From a virus, in the IMG/VR virus record IMGVR_UViG_3300030430_002235, positions 1 through 27,430 of that record: a DNA stretch of 27,430 nucleotides. One strand, written 5' to 3'. Below the pieces are notes generated by a model. That model searched no databases, was not told where the DNA came from, and saw only the letters and a program-made list of their open reading frames with translations. The stretch's first letter is position 1. Every line of letters begins with the position of its first letter. This document shows positions 9,309 through 17,045 of this stretch, piece by piece. A program made the translations under genes and the position numbers.

Positions 9309-9371
9309 TTAAGTAATCCAATCTTGAGCTTTGCTCTTATCTTTGTTTACTCTGATTGACCCCTTTTGCAT
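9309..9371 (-). CDS. Possible 20-residue micro-ORF between scaffold and capsid genes
   Basis: An ATG at 9371 follows the scaffold stop by seven bases and opens a 20-codon frame ending in TAA. The peptide is Lys-rich, with 'VNKDKSKAQDWIT' at its end. It is tightly spaced and in the operon direction. Without it the 115-base gap between two major virion genes is otherwise empty apart from a small GAGC-AAA-GCTC hairpin. It could be a genuine minor peptide, a leader for translational coupling to the capsid gene or a chance frame. Confidence 0.3.
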   Translation of the reverse strand: MQKGSIRVNKDKSKAQDWIT

Positions 9372-9378
9372 AGTCAAT

Positions 9379-10380
9379 CTATTTAGCCATAAACTGAGCA
9401 GGGTCAAAACCTGACGGCTTTGGCGCCTTCCTAGCTCCAGCTCTTCTACCTAAATCGGGAGAAGTTATGTTATCAAGAACTGAACTTTTTCCTTTCTCGA
9501 AACCATCATTAGAAATCATCTTAAATATCTTCTTGTGATTCTTCCATAAAAATGCCATCTGTGCAACATTGGCGTGAGATGCATTCATATCATTATCAAA
9601 TCCTCCAGAAGTAACATATTTAAAAATGTCTTCTCTTTCTTTTCTTGAAACCTTACCACCAAAGAATCTTTCATTTTCTTTTAAATAGTTTATTAATTGG
9701 TTTCTATTTTCTTCTACAGCTTTTATTTCTTCAGCTTCAGAATTTCTTTGTTCTTCAACTAATCTTCTTTCTTCAGCATCTGCTGCATTTCTTATATCTT
9801 TCTTTAAAGCTAAAGCTTCTCTTTTTAATAATCCAACTGAATCTAGATTATCAACTTCTTGTTTAGCTTCTTCTTTTGTCATCCCCTGAGCAACAAAATC
9901 AGCCATCATTATTTGTTTATCTGTAAACTTTAGATAGCTTCTTAGTTGTGTTACCTTATCATTTACAGGTACAGGATTAACTGCTGAATCTATAGCTTTA
10001 ACTAATTGGTCATACGATTCAACCTCAAGGCCTAAGTCATTAGCTAATGTTTCCCAAGAAGCTACTGTTCCTGTATCTTCGCTTTCATTCTCAACTTCTT
10101 CATTTTCGAAGTTCCAAGAATCTTCATTATTCTCTGTCGTTTTTTCTTCTGTTGTTTCTTCTTCAACTTTGATATTATCCCAAGCAAATCCATCTTCGGA
10201 TTCTTCTGAAGTTGTTTCAGAGCTATCAGTTTCATTTTCACTAACGACTTCTTCTGTTTCTGTTTCTTCTGCATTTTCAGTATCAACTGTTTTAGTTGCT
10301 GTAAATGCTGCTGCATCAAACTCATTGGTTTCTTCTTTTATAGTTTCTTCAATAAGTCCTTCTTTTTTTTCTTCTGACAT
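9379..10380 (-). CDS. Scaffold-like acidic protein
   Basis: A 333-residue protein. The first ~110 residues are extremely rich in Glu, Asp, Thr and Ser. A long charged helical region follows (about 180-245, with 'ALKKDIRNAADAEERRLVEE'), and the last 25 residues are basic ('LGRRAGARKAPKP'). Acidic disordered N-terminus, central coiled coil and basic C-terminal capsid-binding tail, placed between portal and capsid genes, is the classical layout of a phage scaffolding protein. Scaffold would guide procapsid assembly and then leave or be degraded; no protease domain is visible in it. A TAnnTTTG promoter-like box lies 31 bases upstream. Repeats of Glu codons make the other frames open over long stretches, which explains spurious frames here. 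Confidence 0.72.
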   Translation of the reverse strand: MSEEKKEGLIEETIKEETNEFDAAAFTATKTVDTENAEETETEEVVSENETDSSETTSEESEDGFAWDNIKVEEETTEEKTTENNEDSWNFENEEVENESEDTGTVASWETLANDLGLEVESYDQLVKAIDSAVNPVPVNDKVTQLRSYLKFTDKQIMMADFVAQGMTKEEAKQEVDNLDSVGLLKREALALKKDIRNAADAEERRLVEEQRNSEAEEIKAVEENRNQLINYLKENERFFGGKVSRKEREDIFKYVTSGGFDNDMNASHANVAQMAFLWKNHKKIFKMISNDGFEKGKSSVLDNITSPDLGRRAGARKAPKPSGFDPAQFMAK

Positions 10381-10410
10381 ATAATTGTTTTTTTATTACT
10401 CCCTATTTTG

Positions 10411-10418
10411 CAAATATA
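10411..10418 (-). promoter_or_regulatory. Bacteroidota-type -7 box (TATATTTG) before the scaffold gene
   Basis: The minus strand reads TATATTTG in the 45-base gap between portal and scaffold genes, leaving about 25 bases of A-rich leader before the ATG at 10380. No clear -33 TTTG is seen at the usual distance; that region falls in the end of the portal gene. With the terminator at 7763-7793 it would delimit a scaffold-capsid transcript. Confidence 0.45.
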
Positions 10419-10425
10419 TATAAAA

Positions 10426-12624
10426 TTACTTACCTTCTTTTAAATCTGCTTCTAAAACTTTTTTGTCCATAGATACCTTTTCTTTCATATCAGCTATATC
10501 TCTACTATCTTGAGAACGTATTTCAGCTTCTTCTATTCTACCTTCAGACATAATTTTTGCAGATTCTATTCTTGCATTAGCTTCTATAGTTGCTATTTCT
10601 TTTTGATGTGCTCTTTTAGCTTCATCAGATTGCATAGCCATTTGTTGTTGCTGTTGTTGTGCTTGCATTTGTGCTTGCTGTGATTTTTTAACAGCTTCCA
10701 TACCAGCTTCTAGTATATGCTCTGCCTCTGTCATACTATCAGCTTTCAATACTTTTATAATGTCTAACATTGTTATTGAACCTGATTGTAGTGCTGACTG
10801 AGCAAGATTTTGTACTTGTAGTTTAATATTATCATCTCTACCAGAATCTCCTATATATACTCCATAATCATTAAGTGCAATATCAGGAAATACTGATAAA
10901 AAGTTAAATGCTCCATCACCTAAAAAGAAACCTGCTTTTTTACCCTGTGACCAACAAACTTTCATTAACTCTACCATTCTTTCAAAAGCTATACGCTTTA
11001 ACATATTGTGTTGATAGAACCAAGTTTCTGTAATTGTAGCAGAAGATACAACACTTCTTTGTACATTACCTACCTGCTCATATTGACCTACAGAACCTTC
11101 TCTTTGTCTTGTAACACCAGATATTTGTCCAGCAGTTTGCTCTAGCATCATTTTTAAATTAATAAGCTGTTGCACAGAATTAGATAAAGTAAAATCTACT
11201 TGTTGAAACTGATTGAATGATGAAGTTTGATTACCTTCATCTTTTGAGTTTATAGGTATAATACCATCATTTTTAATATGATATAATATAGTTTGCATAT
11301 CCATGCCTAAGCCTGTAGGCATTTGCGAAACATCATATACTACAGCTTTACCACCTGCTCTAGACAATGTAAGTTCTATGTGATACATAACAACATTGTA
11401 TAGCATCTGTATATGCTTTAATAAATCTACAAGAGACATAGTTTTACCTCCTGTATTGTTTTTAACTAAACCTATATATGATAAGTTAGCTTTTGATACA
11501 TTATCTACAGAACGAACCTGATTAGGTCTTCGTCTCCACTGCACCATAATTGTTCCACCAATTTTAGTAGCTTCCCAAATATCATCAACATATCTAGTTT
11601 CTATAACATCATTTTTCTTTGGCTTATATCCTGCTCCTACTAATTTTTTAAATGGTTTATCTTCATCATATTTATTAGGAGATATTTTATATTGTAATGC
11701 TCTTATAGATTTCCATTCTACAGAAACTACTCTAACTCTAGAACCTTTATCTCTATGATAATCTACCCATTCATATTGACTATTATAGTGAGATAAATCA
11801 TCTGGCCCACCAACTTGTCTCATAGCCTCTATCTTTTTAACATCATCCTCATCAAGATAGTCGTGATATTCATCAAGTATTTCATTAGCAGTCATCCATC
11901 TTTCTTCACCTGCCCACATTGCTTCATCTAAATAATCGCTATCAAAAGGTATATCATATACAAAACTTCTAGGGTCTATTCTTCTAATATATGGGTCGCC
12001 ATTCCTTACATATACCTTATAAAATTCTTTACCTGTTACAAGTAAATCTCTAAATCCGTGTGAAAATAAATCTCTTAAACGATATGTATTTACTAAATAT
12101 TCTAATCCATCCTGAGCTGTTTCCTCTACCATTTCACGATAATTATAACGCATGTATGCATCTATATCTTCAGGCATAGGAAAATCACCACCCTCTATAT
12201 TTAAATCTATATTTGAATATTCTTTAATCTCTCTATGAACATCTTCAAGTAATTTGTTCATAATTATAGAAACTTTAAAATCTTCTTTTCTAATTATAGC
12301 TTCTTTATTAACTGTAGTAACTTTGTAATCTAATGGTCTCTTTAATTCTTCACCAACAAGTAAATCTATTTTAGGAGTAATAATAGGATAGTTTTGCATA
12401 GAAGCTGGATATGGTTGTCCATACTGCTCTGTAATATACATAAAGTCTCTATCATTTAGTTTACCATTATATAATTCATAGTTTTCAATATCTCTAATTC
12501 TAGTTGAATTATATGAGCTACCTTTATGCCCTATGTAATCTACAATTGCATCAACCCATGATTCACACCATGCTTTATCTTTTTGTTCTTCTGGTACGTT
12601 TTGTTGTGGAAATTGTTTTGACAT
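10426..12624 (-). CDS. Portal protein
   Basis: A 732-residue protein forming, by inference, the dodecameric channel through which DNA enters the head. The N-terminal part contains 'YPIITPKIDLLVGEELKRP' (about residues 79-97), a signature I recall from portal proteins of crAss-like and other Bacteroidota podoviruses. Residues around 180-260 carry the 'TGKEFYKVYVRNGDPYIRRIDPRSFVYD' pattern typical of portal clip and wing regions. The last ~95 residues form a long charged helix with a poly-Gln stretch, fitting the barrel or C-terminal coil. Its ATG lies three bases after the terminase stop, and it precedes the scaffold-like gene, the standard portal position. The start is supported by the tight spacing. 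Confidence 0.88.
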   Translation of the reverse strand: MSKQFPQQNVPEEQKDKAWCESWVDAIVDYIGHKGSSYNSTRIRDIENYELYNGKLNDRDFMYITEQYGQPYPASMQNYPIITPKIDLLVGEELKRPLDYKVTTVNKEAIIRKEDFKVSIIMNKLLEDVHREIKEYSNIDLNIEGGDFPMPEDIDAYMRYNYREMVEETAQDGLEYLVNTYRLRDLFSHGFRDLLVTGKEFYKVYVRNGDPYIRRIDPRSFVYDIPFDSDYLDEAMWAGEERWMTANEILDEYHDYLDEDDVKKIEAMRQVGGPDDLSHYNSQYEWVDYHRDKGSRVRVVSVEWKSIRALQYKISPNKYDEDKPFKKLVGAGYKPKKNDVIETRYVDDIWEATKIGGTIMVQWRRRPNQVRSVDNVSKANLSYIGLVKNNTGGKTMSLVDLLKHIQMLYNVVMYHIELTLSRAGGKAVVYDVSQMPTGLGMDMQTILYHIKNDGIIPINSKDEGNQTSSFNQFQQVDFTLSNSVQQLINLKMMLEQTAGQISGVTRQREGSVGQYEQVGNVQRSVVSSATITETWFYQHNMLKRIAFERMVELMKVCWSQGKKAGFFLGDGAFNFLSVFPDIALNDYGVYIGDSGRDDNIKLQVQNLAQSALQSGSITMLDIIKVLKADSMTEAEHILEAGMEAVKKSQQAQMQAQQQQQQMAMQSDEAKRAHQKEIATIEANARIESAKIMSEGRIEEAEIRSQDSRDIADMKEKVSMDKKVLEADLKEGK

Positions 12625-12627
12625 ATC

Positions 12628-14448
12628 TTATTTTTTATACGGAACAAGTCTGCCGCCTTGTTTTTTGTAATATATAAACCCTAATTTTTTTTCTTTCTGT
12701 TCTTCTAAAATAACTTTCTTTTTATATTCGTCTAGTTTATGCAATAAACATAAACCAAAAGCAAATACTCTATCTGTATTTCTTAAACCATAATCAGCAA
12801 GTTCATCTAACAAATCTATAAACCAAACATCTTCTATATTAGTTTTAAGATAATCATCTATTACTTGCTCCATCAAATCTTTTACCTGCTTTGTCATATG
12901 TAGTCCATATCTATTTCTAGCAACAGAATGAGGACTATGTGCACTAGCAGGTTTTTCTTTTAAATATTTTAAAGCTCCCTGTCTTTTAAAATAATCAAGT
13001 ATACCTATTCTTGTATACTCAACTAACATTTTAGTATTATAATATACAGCTAATTTTAAACAACCATCATAAAACTCATCTGCTGTTGGTGGTCTTTCTG
13101 TATATTCTGCTACAGGATAATCTCCAGGTTCATTTAAATTTAAAAACCTTTGATATACCATAGCTGAACCAAGAGAAGTAGACTTACCTGCCTTATCTTG
13201 GTCATATGAGTCAATACCACCTACATAAAGATTCTTAAAATCTTTTGGGTGGTTAAGTATTTTATAAGGGCCATTCTTATCAGCTATCCATTCTACTTGA
13301 TTAGTTTTACCTGAATCATCAAACTTCCACTCTAAATAACCTCTACTTATTTGTTTTTCTAAAGACTTGCTAGATAATATTCTGCTTCTTTGTGCATTAA
13401 TTAAAGCTATATTAAATCTAGAACCTTTAGTTTTTAAGAAAGCTTCTTCTACAGTAAGTGGATAGTTTTGTATATGTAGGTTATATGCTGTTCTATCTTC
13501 TTTATCTTGTAGTTTTTCTCTATCTAATAACAACTTATCTTTAGCTCCACTCTCATCTTCTTCACCAGTTTTAACATCAAAGAAGCCATAGTATGCTTTT
13601 GATGCTGGAATAAACATAGGTATTAAATTAAATGAATCAGCATTATAATACATATCCATAAAATCTTTAGAAGCTTTGCCTATATCTCCACCTGTTCCTC
13701 CAATAATAGGTACACCAAATTGTATATCTCCATCCATAAAACAAGCCTTAGATGACATATAAGCATTAAGTAAATGTTTAAATTCACCTGCTTCTTCAAA
13801 TACCATAACTCCTAAACGCTCACCTTTAAATACTTCAGGGTTATCCATAGTCCTGCAATATATAGCAGATTGATAACCACCTACCTCCCACTTACCGTCT
13901 TCTCGTTTTCTTCTAAAACCAGAACGTATAAGCTCATTAGTATCTTTTAATGAAGAATGTCTAATGTTCGAGTGTAGAGCATTAAGCCCTTTTTTAACTT
14001 TGTCAAAGAACGCTGTTGCAGTTTTTTCTAAACCTGCACCGATACCCACCTCATTGTATGGGTAAAACGTATATTCGTGTGCAAGGATACCAGAGTTCAT
14101 ATATGAGAATCCCTTATCCCTTGCTTTTATAATAATCATACCCTTTTGCTCTTCTTTGCAGGTATCAAACAAATCGAAATATTCTTTATCAAGATGTCTG
14201 TACCAAGGGTCTGCTAATATTTTTCTTCCACCTTTGTGGCCTGAGCTTCTAAGTATCTTATAGAAATTTAAATAAAAATAATGTTTGCCTGTAATTTTAG
14301 GCATACCTGATGGCTTATAGCCATTCTTACATCTATCTATTTGCTCATCCCACCACTCAGCGTATTCAATGCTTTCAACATTAAAATCAGGAAATCCTTT
14401 TGTAATGACTGGGCAATACTTTTCAGGATTAAATCTGATTTTAGTCAT
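12628..14448 (-). CDS. terL: Terminase large subunit
   Basis: A 606-residue DNA-packaging motor, ATPase plus nuclease. A Walker-A-like loop 'IIKARDKGFSYMNS' lies at about residues 106-119, with Lys/Arg-Asp-Lys-Gly-Phe-Ser replacing the classical P-loop, as is common in terminases. Walker B with the catalytic Glu is 'GVMVFEEAG' (213-221). A 'GGTGGD' coupling motif lies at 250-255. The RNase H-like nuclease has Asp413 in 'GGIDSYD', Glu477 in 'MLVEYT' and a likely third acid, Asp559, in 'NTDRVFAFG'. The start ATG lies inside the last codons of the upstream 82-residue gene (eight-base overlap). The small subunit is not recognisable and may be one of the upstream small genes. Confidence 0.93.
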   Translation of the reverse strand: MTKIRFNPEKYCPVITKGFPDFNVESIEYAEWWDEQIDRCKNGYKPSGMPKITGKHYFYLNFYKILRSSGHKGGRKILADPWYRHLDKEYFDLFDTCKEEQKGMIIIKARDKGFSYMNSGILAHEYTFYPYNEVGIGAGLEKTATAFFDKVKKGLNALHSNIRHSSLKDTNELIRSGFRRKREDGKWEVGGYQSAIYCRTMDNPEVFKGERLGVMVFEEAGEFKHLLNAYMSSKACFMDGDIQFGVPIIGGTGGDIGKASKDFMDMYYNADSFNLIPMFIPASKAYYGFFDVKTGEEDESGAKDKLLLDREKLQDKEDRTAYNLHIQNYPLTVEEAFLKTKGSRFNIALINAQRSRILSSKSLEKQISRGYLEWKFDDSGKTNQVEWIADKNGPYKILNHPKDFKNLYVGGIDSYDQDKAGKSTSLGSAMVYQRFLNLNEPGDYPVAEYTERPPTADEFYDGCLKLAVYYNTKMLVEYTRIGILDYFKRQGALKYLKEKPASAHSPHSVARNRYGLHMTKQVKDLMEQVIDDYLKTNIEDVWFIDLLDELADYGLRNTDRVFAFGLCLLHKLDEYKKKVILEEQKEKKLGFIYYKKQGGRLVPYKK

Positions 14449-14689
14449 GTTGTCTTAATACACCGCCGTGGCCAAATTCATCATAATAAACTCCAGTACG
14501 AGGCGAAACTTCATCTTTAGCAATAGTAATATTACCAAAATCACTTCTACGAACTTTATTTTGACGATAGGCTTTACCTCTTCCTAAAATTTCTTTTGCT
14601 TTTTTATTTGCAGCTTTACGTGCTTTGTTAAACTCTTTACGAGTCATACCAGCATCATCTCTTTTTTTCTTATCTGTATGTCCAGGCAT
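14441..14689 (-). CDS. Small basic protein with C-terminal HGGVLRQHD tag
   Basis: An 82-residue Lys/Arg-rich protein directly upstream of the terminase gene. The body 'TRKEFNKARKAANKKAKEILGRG' is a basic helix. The C-terminus 'GHGGVLRQHD' belongs to a motif shared with three other small proteins of this module. The last three codons and stop (CAA CAT GAC TAA) contain the ATG of the terminase gene, so translation of the two is coupled. I do not recognise a family. A DNA-binding or internal virion protein would fit the charge and position. A small-terminase role is conceivable, but I see no evidence for it. Confidence 0.65.
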   Translation of the reverse strand: MPGHTDKKKRDDAGMTRKEFNKARKAANKKAKEILGRGKAYRQNKVRRSDFGNITIAKDEVSPRTGVYYDEFGHGGVLRQHD

Positions 14690-14706
14690 ATTATTAAAAT
14701 TTAATA

Positions 14707-15024
14707 TTAGTCGTGTTGAATGATACCACCGTGCGCATATCGCTTATCAGCCATTTTTTTAACACTATGTTTACCACCCCCACCTTTTACTTTTTCCATA
14801 TCCATAGTACCGCCATATGCTTTCATTCCTAATTGCTTCATAGCGTCTGCTCTAGTCAAACTAGGGTCAATGTCCATTAATCTTGCAATAGCAGCTTCAC
14901 CTTTATAACGTTTTCCTGTTACTTCTCCAGAAGCATCTTTTGTTATTTCTACCTCACCCCCACTTTTATGTTTGTGTTTTGTGGTAGTGCTTCCTTTTTT
15001 CTTTTTATCTTTTTCGTCTGACAT
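14707..15024 (-). CDS. Small Lys/Gly-rich protein with C-terminal HGGIIQHD tag
   Basis: A 105-residue protein. The N-terminal 25 residues are Lys/His/Thr-rich and look disordered. The middle has a short acidic-to-basic region 'ARLMDIDPSLTRADAMKQLGM' that may fold as helices, and then a Gly run. It ends 'DKRYAHGGIIQHD', the tag shared with the genes at 14441, 15051 and 16631. An internal 'AYGGTMDM' at about residue 70 resembles a degenerate second copy of the Gly-Gly motif. It lies 17 bases upstream of the next gene, with an A/T-rich spacer and no Shine-Dalgarno. The function is unknown; an internal virion or packaging accessory protein is the simplest guess. Confidence 0.65.
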   Translation of the reverse strand: MSDEKDKKKKGSTTTKHKHKSGGEVEITKDASGEVTGKRYKGEAAIARLMDIDPSLTRADAMKQLGMKAYGGTMDMEKVKGGGGKHSVKKMADKRYAHGGIIQHD

Positions 15025-15050
15025 TTTTCTAAAATTTAATTAGTTAATTA

Positions 15051-15335
15051 TTAGTCATGTTGCATTATTCCGCCATGGGTATAACGCACATCTTTCATTG
15101 AGCCGCCTGGACTTTTAGTTTTATTATGCTTTCCACCATGTGCTTTACTTTTTTGTCTTTCTTCTGCTTGCTTTTTTTCTTCTTTACTATAAGCTTTTTT
15201 AAAACCTGCAATTGGATTATTAGGTATACCGTCTCCCATAGGCTCATTTAGAGCAGCACTTGCTCCTAATATACCTTTACCAATTTGTTTTGCTTCATCT
15301 AATGCTTTTTGTGCTAAAGTTCTATTATCTGGCAT
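15051..15335 (-). CDS. Small basic protein with C-terminal HGGIMQHD tag
   Basis: A 94-residue protein. Residues 1-30 form a likely amphipathic helix ('TLAQKALDEAKQIGKGILGASAALN'). A Lys/Glu-rich helix (50-63) and a disordered Gly/Lys/His segment follow. The end 'RYTHGGIMQHD' is the shared tag; an upstream 'KAHGGKH' at about residue 65 looks like a partial extra copy. It sits in a run of same-strand small genes with 15-27 base spacers. I know no family for it. The tag and the neighbourhood imply the same cellular destination as the other tagged proteins. Confidence 0.65.
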   Translation of the reverse strand: MPDNRTLAQKALDEAKQIGKGILGASAALNEPMGDGIPNNPIAGFKKAYSKEEKKQAEERQKSKAHGGKHNKTKSPGGSMKDVRYTHGGIMQHD

Positions 15336-15351
15336 TTTTTTAATTATTTAA

Positions 15352-15885
15352 TTATTTATTATTACTTGCTTCAAATCTAGACTCAAGAAAAGAAAGTTCT
15401 CTACCTCCTTGTATCTTTTGTCTTTTACCACGCTTTTCTATAGCGTCTATAATTTTTTGTCTGGTATTAAGCACCTTCTCAATACCAATCATTATCTTTT
15501 GAATATCGGCTGCATTGTCAGGTGTCACTGGCATTTTATCCATAAGAACCGTATATTCATTTATTTTTTTATTAAAGGCTATATATTGCTCATCTAAAGG
15601 GTCAAACTGCAAAGTTTTATACTTTTCAACAGCATTGTCAATAACCTTCCTATTTGCAAATTTAATATTATATTTCCCATATATGTCTCTTGTGACAACT
15701 TTTTTTCGTTCTTCAATGGGTAAATAGGAGTATGGGCTATCATAATCAGTCATAAGAGCTACCCATTTTAATGCATCACTACCTAAACCTTCTTCGCTTA
15801 ATACAGCCATAAATTCTGGTACAAGAGTTACATTTTCATCTTGTAACCTTACATCCCCTTTCTTATCAACATTTAATATATACAT
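15352..15885 (-). CDS. Helical virion-module protein, unknown function
   Basis: A 177-residue protein, predominantly helical after residue 70 ('NRKVIDNAVEKYKTLQFDPLDEQYIAFNKKINEYTVLMDK'), with a basic segment 'KRGKRQKIQGGRE' near the C-terminus. The N-terminal part contains 'DALKWVALMTDYDSPYSYLPIEERK'. I have the impression that similar proteins occur near terminase genes of other Bacteroidota and marine phages, but cannot name a family. It overlaps the gene before it by one base (TAATG). A helical protein of this size near the large terminase could be a small-terminase analogue, but this is a guess. Confidence 0.6.
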   Translation of the reverse strand: MYILNVDKKGDVRLQDENVTLVPEFMAVLSEEGLGSDALKWVALMTDYDSPYSYLPIEERKKVVTRDIYGKYNIKFANRKVIDNAVEKYKTLQFDPLDEQYIAFNKKINEYTVLMDKMPVTPDNAADIQKIMIGIEKVLNTRQKIIDAIEKRGKRQKIQGGRELSFLESRFEASNNK

Positions 15886-16193
15886 TATCTAAGTTTAAAA
15901 TAATATATAGCTTTCCAATTTATTGGCCCTATAGGATAGCTTTTTTTACGAGAAACATTTACTTCAAGTTCTTCATCATATTCTTCATAGTAATAGTTAA
16001 CATGATTTCTATTACCCATAAATATTTTACACTCCTTGAATAAATATCCTTCATCAATTAGAAAAGGAATTATCTTTTCCTCATCTTCAAATATTCTCAT
16101 AAAGTTTTCGTAATTGATTTCTAGTCTGACATTAACATTGTCTTCCTCTACTATTAGTTCACCGTACGGAGTTTTATAATTTTTCACAAACAT
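15885..16193 (-). CDS. Small acidic protein, unknown function
   Basis: A 102-residue protein, unusual in this stretch for being acidic (many Glu and Asp) and rich in Tyr and Phe. It has beta-like segments 'YGELIVEEDNVNVRLEINYENF' and 'HVNYYYEEYDEELEVNVSRKK'. No membrane segment or known motif is seen. Its stop and the next start overlap by one base, so it is coupled to the 177-residue gene. The 54-base gap upstream holds two hairpins. I do not recognise it; a small fold that pairs with the helical protein downstream would fit the coupling. Confidence 0.55.
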   Translation of the reverse strand: MFVKNYKTPYGELIVEEDNVNVRLEINYENFMRIFEDEEKIIPFLIDEGYLFKECKIFMGNRNHVNYYYEEYDEELEVNVSRKKSYPIGPINWKAIYYFKLR

Positions 16194-16203
16194 AATAAAA
16201 TGA

Positions 16204-16227
16204 GACGCGTAGCGTCGAATTTTTTTT
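16204..16227 (+). terminator. Possible plus-strand terminator inside the minus-strand operon
   Basis: GACGC-GTA-GCGTC (16204-16216) is followed by GAA and eight T on the plus strand. The stem is only five pairs but GC-rich. On the minus strand the same hairpin is followed by TCATTTTATT, a weaker tract. It would stop transcription antisense to the virion operon. Directly beside it, ACCCATCC (16228-16235) pairs with GGA-G-TGGGT (16240-16248) with one bulged G, touching the stop of the 127-residue gene. Confidence 0.5.
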
Positions 16228-16247
16228 ACCCATCCTGACGGAGTGGG

Positions 16248-16631
16248 TTAATTATATTGTAAATATGGGGAGTTGCCATATGCACAATTTACATCCATTC
16301 TTCTTGCAGAATCTTTTCCAGAATAATTATATTTGGATATTACTCCTCCGCGTTTCTTGTTTTGCCTCTTGAGTGATTGAACTCTTCTTGGTTTGCCAGC
16401 AGGCTGTCCCAATCTATTTTTTTGTGCTATTCTGCTTCTTTTTTCTCCAGCAGTTAATTCTGATGCAGTCTTTGGAGTTTTGCTACTTATACGTTTCTTT
16501 GGCCTACAATATGGCGTGCCACGTTTTTCACCTTTACGTCTACCGCAAGGCTTGCCTGTCTTAACATCAACCCAGTTCTCTTTAAACCAACGCTTAAGAG
16601 CTAAACCTTTTTTAGTTTTTCTTACTGCCAT
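16248..16631 (-). CDS. Small basic protein of a widespread viral family (LKRWFKENWVD type)
   Basis: A 127-residue Arg/Lys-rich protein. The N-terminus 'LALKRWFKENWVDVKTGKPCGR' followed by 'GTPYCRPKKRISSKTPKTASELT' is a pattern I recall as a short uncharacterised family found both in phages and in large eukaryotic DNA viruses. Two Cys (in 'KPCGR' and 'PYCRP') could bind metal. It ends 'KKRGGVISKYN...' followed by an unusual tail, and lacks the Gln-His-Asp tag. It begins with a one-base overlap (TAATG) with the stop of the tagged 105-residue gene and ends at a hairpin. The role is unknown; abundance of positive charge suggests nucleic-acid contact. Confidence 0.65.
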   Translation of the reverse strand: MAVRKTKKGLALKRWFKENWVDVKTGKPCGRRKGEKRGTPYCRPKKRISSKTPKTASELTAGEKRSRIAQKNRLGQPAGKPRRVQSLKRQNKKRGGVISKYNYSGKDSARRMDVNCAYGNSPYLQYN

Positions 16632-16948
16632 TAGTCGTGTTGACGGATAGTTCCTCCGTGATAACGAGACTTACTCATTTTTTTTGCATGACTTTCTACT
16701 ATCTTAGCTTGTCCTGCGTGTTTTTTAGATGCTCCTTTTAATGCCTTAGCAACATCCATAAGTTTTTTACTTTCGTTTTTAACATTCATAATACCACCTT
16801 CGTCTTTTTTCCTTTTTTTCTTTTTACTATTTCCCCAGTTAGCAGCGCCAACTTTACGACATTTAGCTATTGCACCACTAGCATAAGCTGATGGAAAAAC
16901 TTTATATCGTCTTTTTACTTTGAAATAACAAGCATCTTTTTTACTCAT
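16631..16948 (-). CDS. Small basic protein (KDACYFKVKRRYKVFPSAYAS type) with C-terminal HGGTIRQHD tag
   Basis: A 105-residue protein. Its first 40 residues, 'DACYFKVKRRYKVFPSAYAS' then 'AIAKCRKVGAANWGN', match a short family that I remember from phages and giant viruses (a DUF5872-like pattern; the name is from memory). The rest is Lys-rich: 'KKKKRKKDEGGIMNV', a helix, then 'SRYHGGTIRQHD', which is the shared tag fused to a widespread domain. The family usually begins with 'M..KDAC', so the ATG at 16948 is the true start. That places it only four bases after a TAnnTTTG box, hence a probable leaderless message. Two Cys (in 'DACYF' and 'KCRK') may bind metal. Confidence 0.72.
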   Translation of the reverse strand: MSKKDACYFKVKRRYKVFPSAYASGAIAKCRKVGAANWGNSKKKKRKKDEGGIMNVKNESKKLMDVAKALKGASKKHAGQAKIVESHAKKMSKSRYHGGTIRQHD

Positions 16949-16952
16949 GAAA

Positions 16953-16960
16953 CAAAGATA
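16953..16960 (-). promoter_or_regulatory. Bacteroidota-type -7 box (TATCTTTG)
   Basis: The minus strand reads TATCTTTG, then TTTC, then the ATG at 16948. The spacing to the start codon is the same four bases as at 6173 and 18150. Directly upstream lies the T-run of the terminator at 16962-16995, so a new transcript would begin just where the previous one stops. No -33 element is seen. Confidence 0.45.
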
Positions 16961-16961
16961 T

Positions 16962-16995
16962 AAAAAAAAGACCTTCCAATTACGAAAGGCCTTTT
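16962..16995 (-). terminator. Intrinsic terminator within the small-protein cluster
   Basis: On the minus strand AAAAGGCCTT pairs with AAGGTCTTTT (ten pairs, one G-U, ten-base loop), followed by further T residues (plus-strand A-run 16962-16969). The plus-strand version has an A-C mismatch, so it works best for minus-strand transcripts. It lies between the genes at 17083 and 16948, splitting the small-protein cluster into two units. Confidence 0.8.
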
Positions 16996-17045
16996 AACAA
17001 AACAAAAATCAAAACTATGAAGAATACATAGTATTAAGAAGACTA

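Noticed and set aside
10062-10325. Lys/Gln-rich minus-strand frame inside the scaffold gene, and plus-strand frames at 10169 and 9645
   Set aside because: They are produced by repeated Glu codons of the scaffold gene read in other frames; low complexity and no independent signals.
16373-16650. Plus-strand frames opposite the small basic proteins
   Set aside because: They are hydrophobic shadows of Lys/Arg codons read on the other strand; same explanation for the frames at 14720, 15409, 15515, 17216 and 17585.
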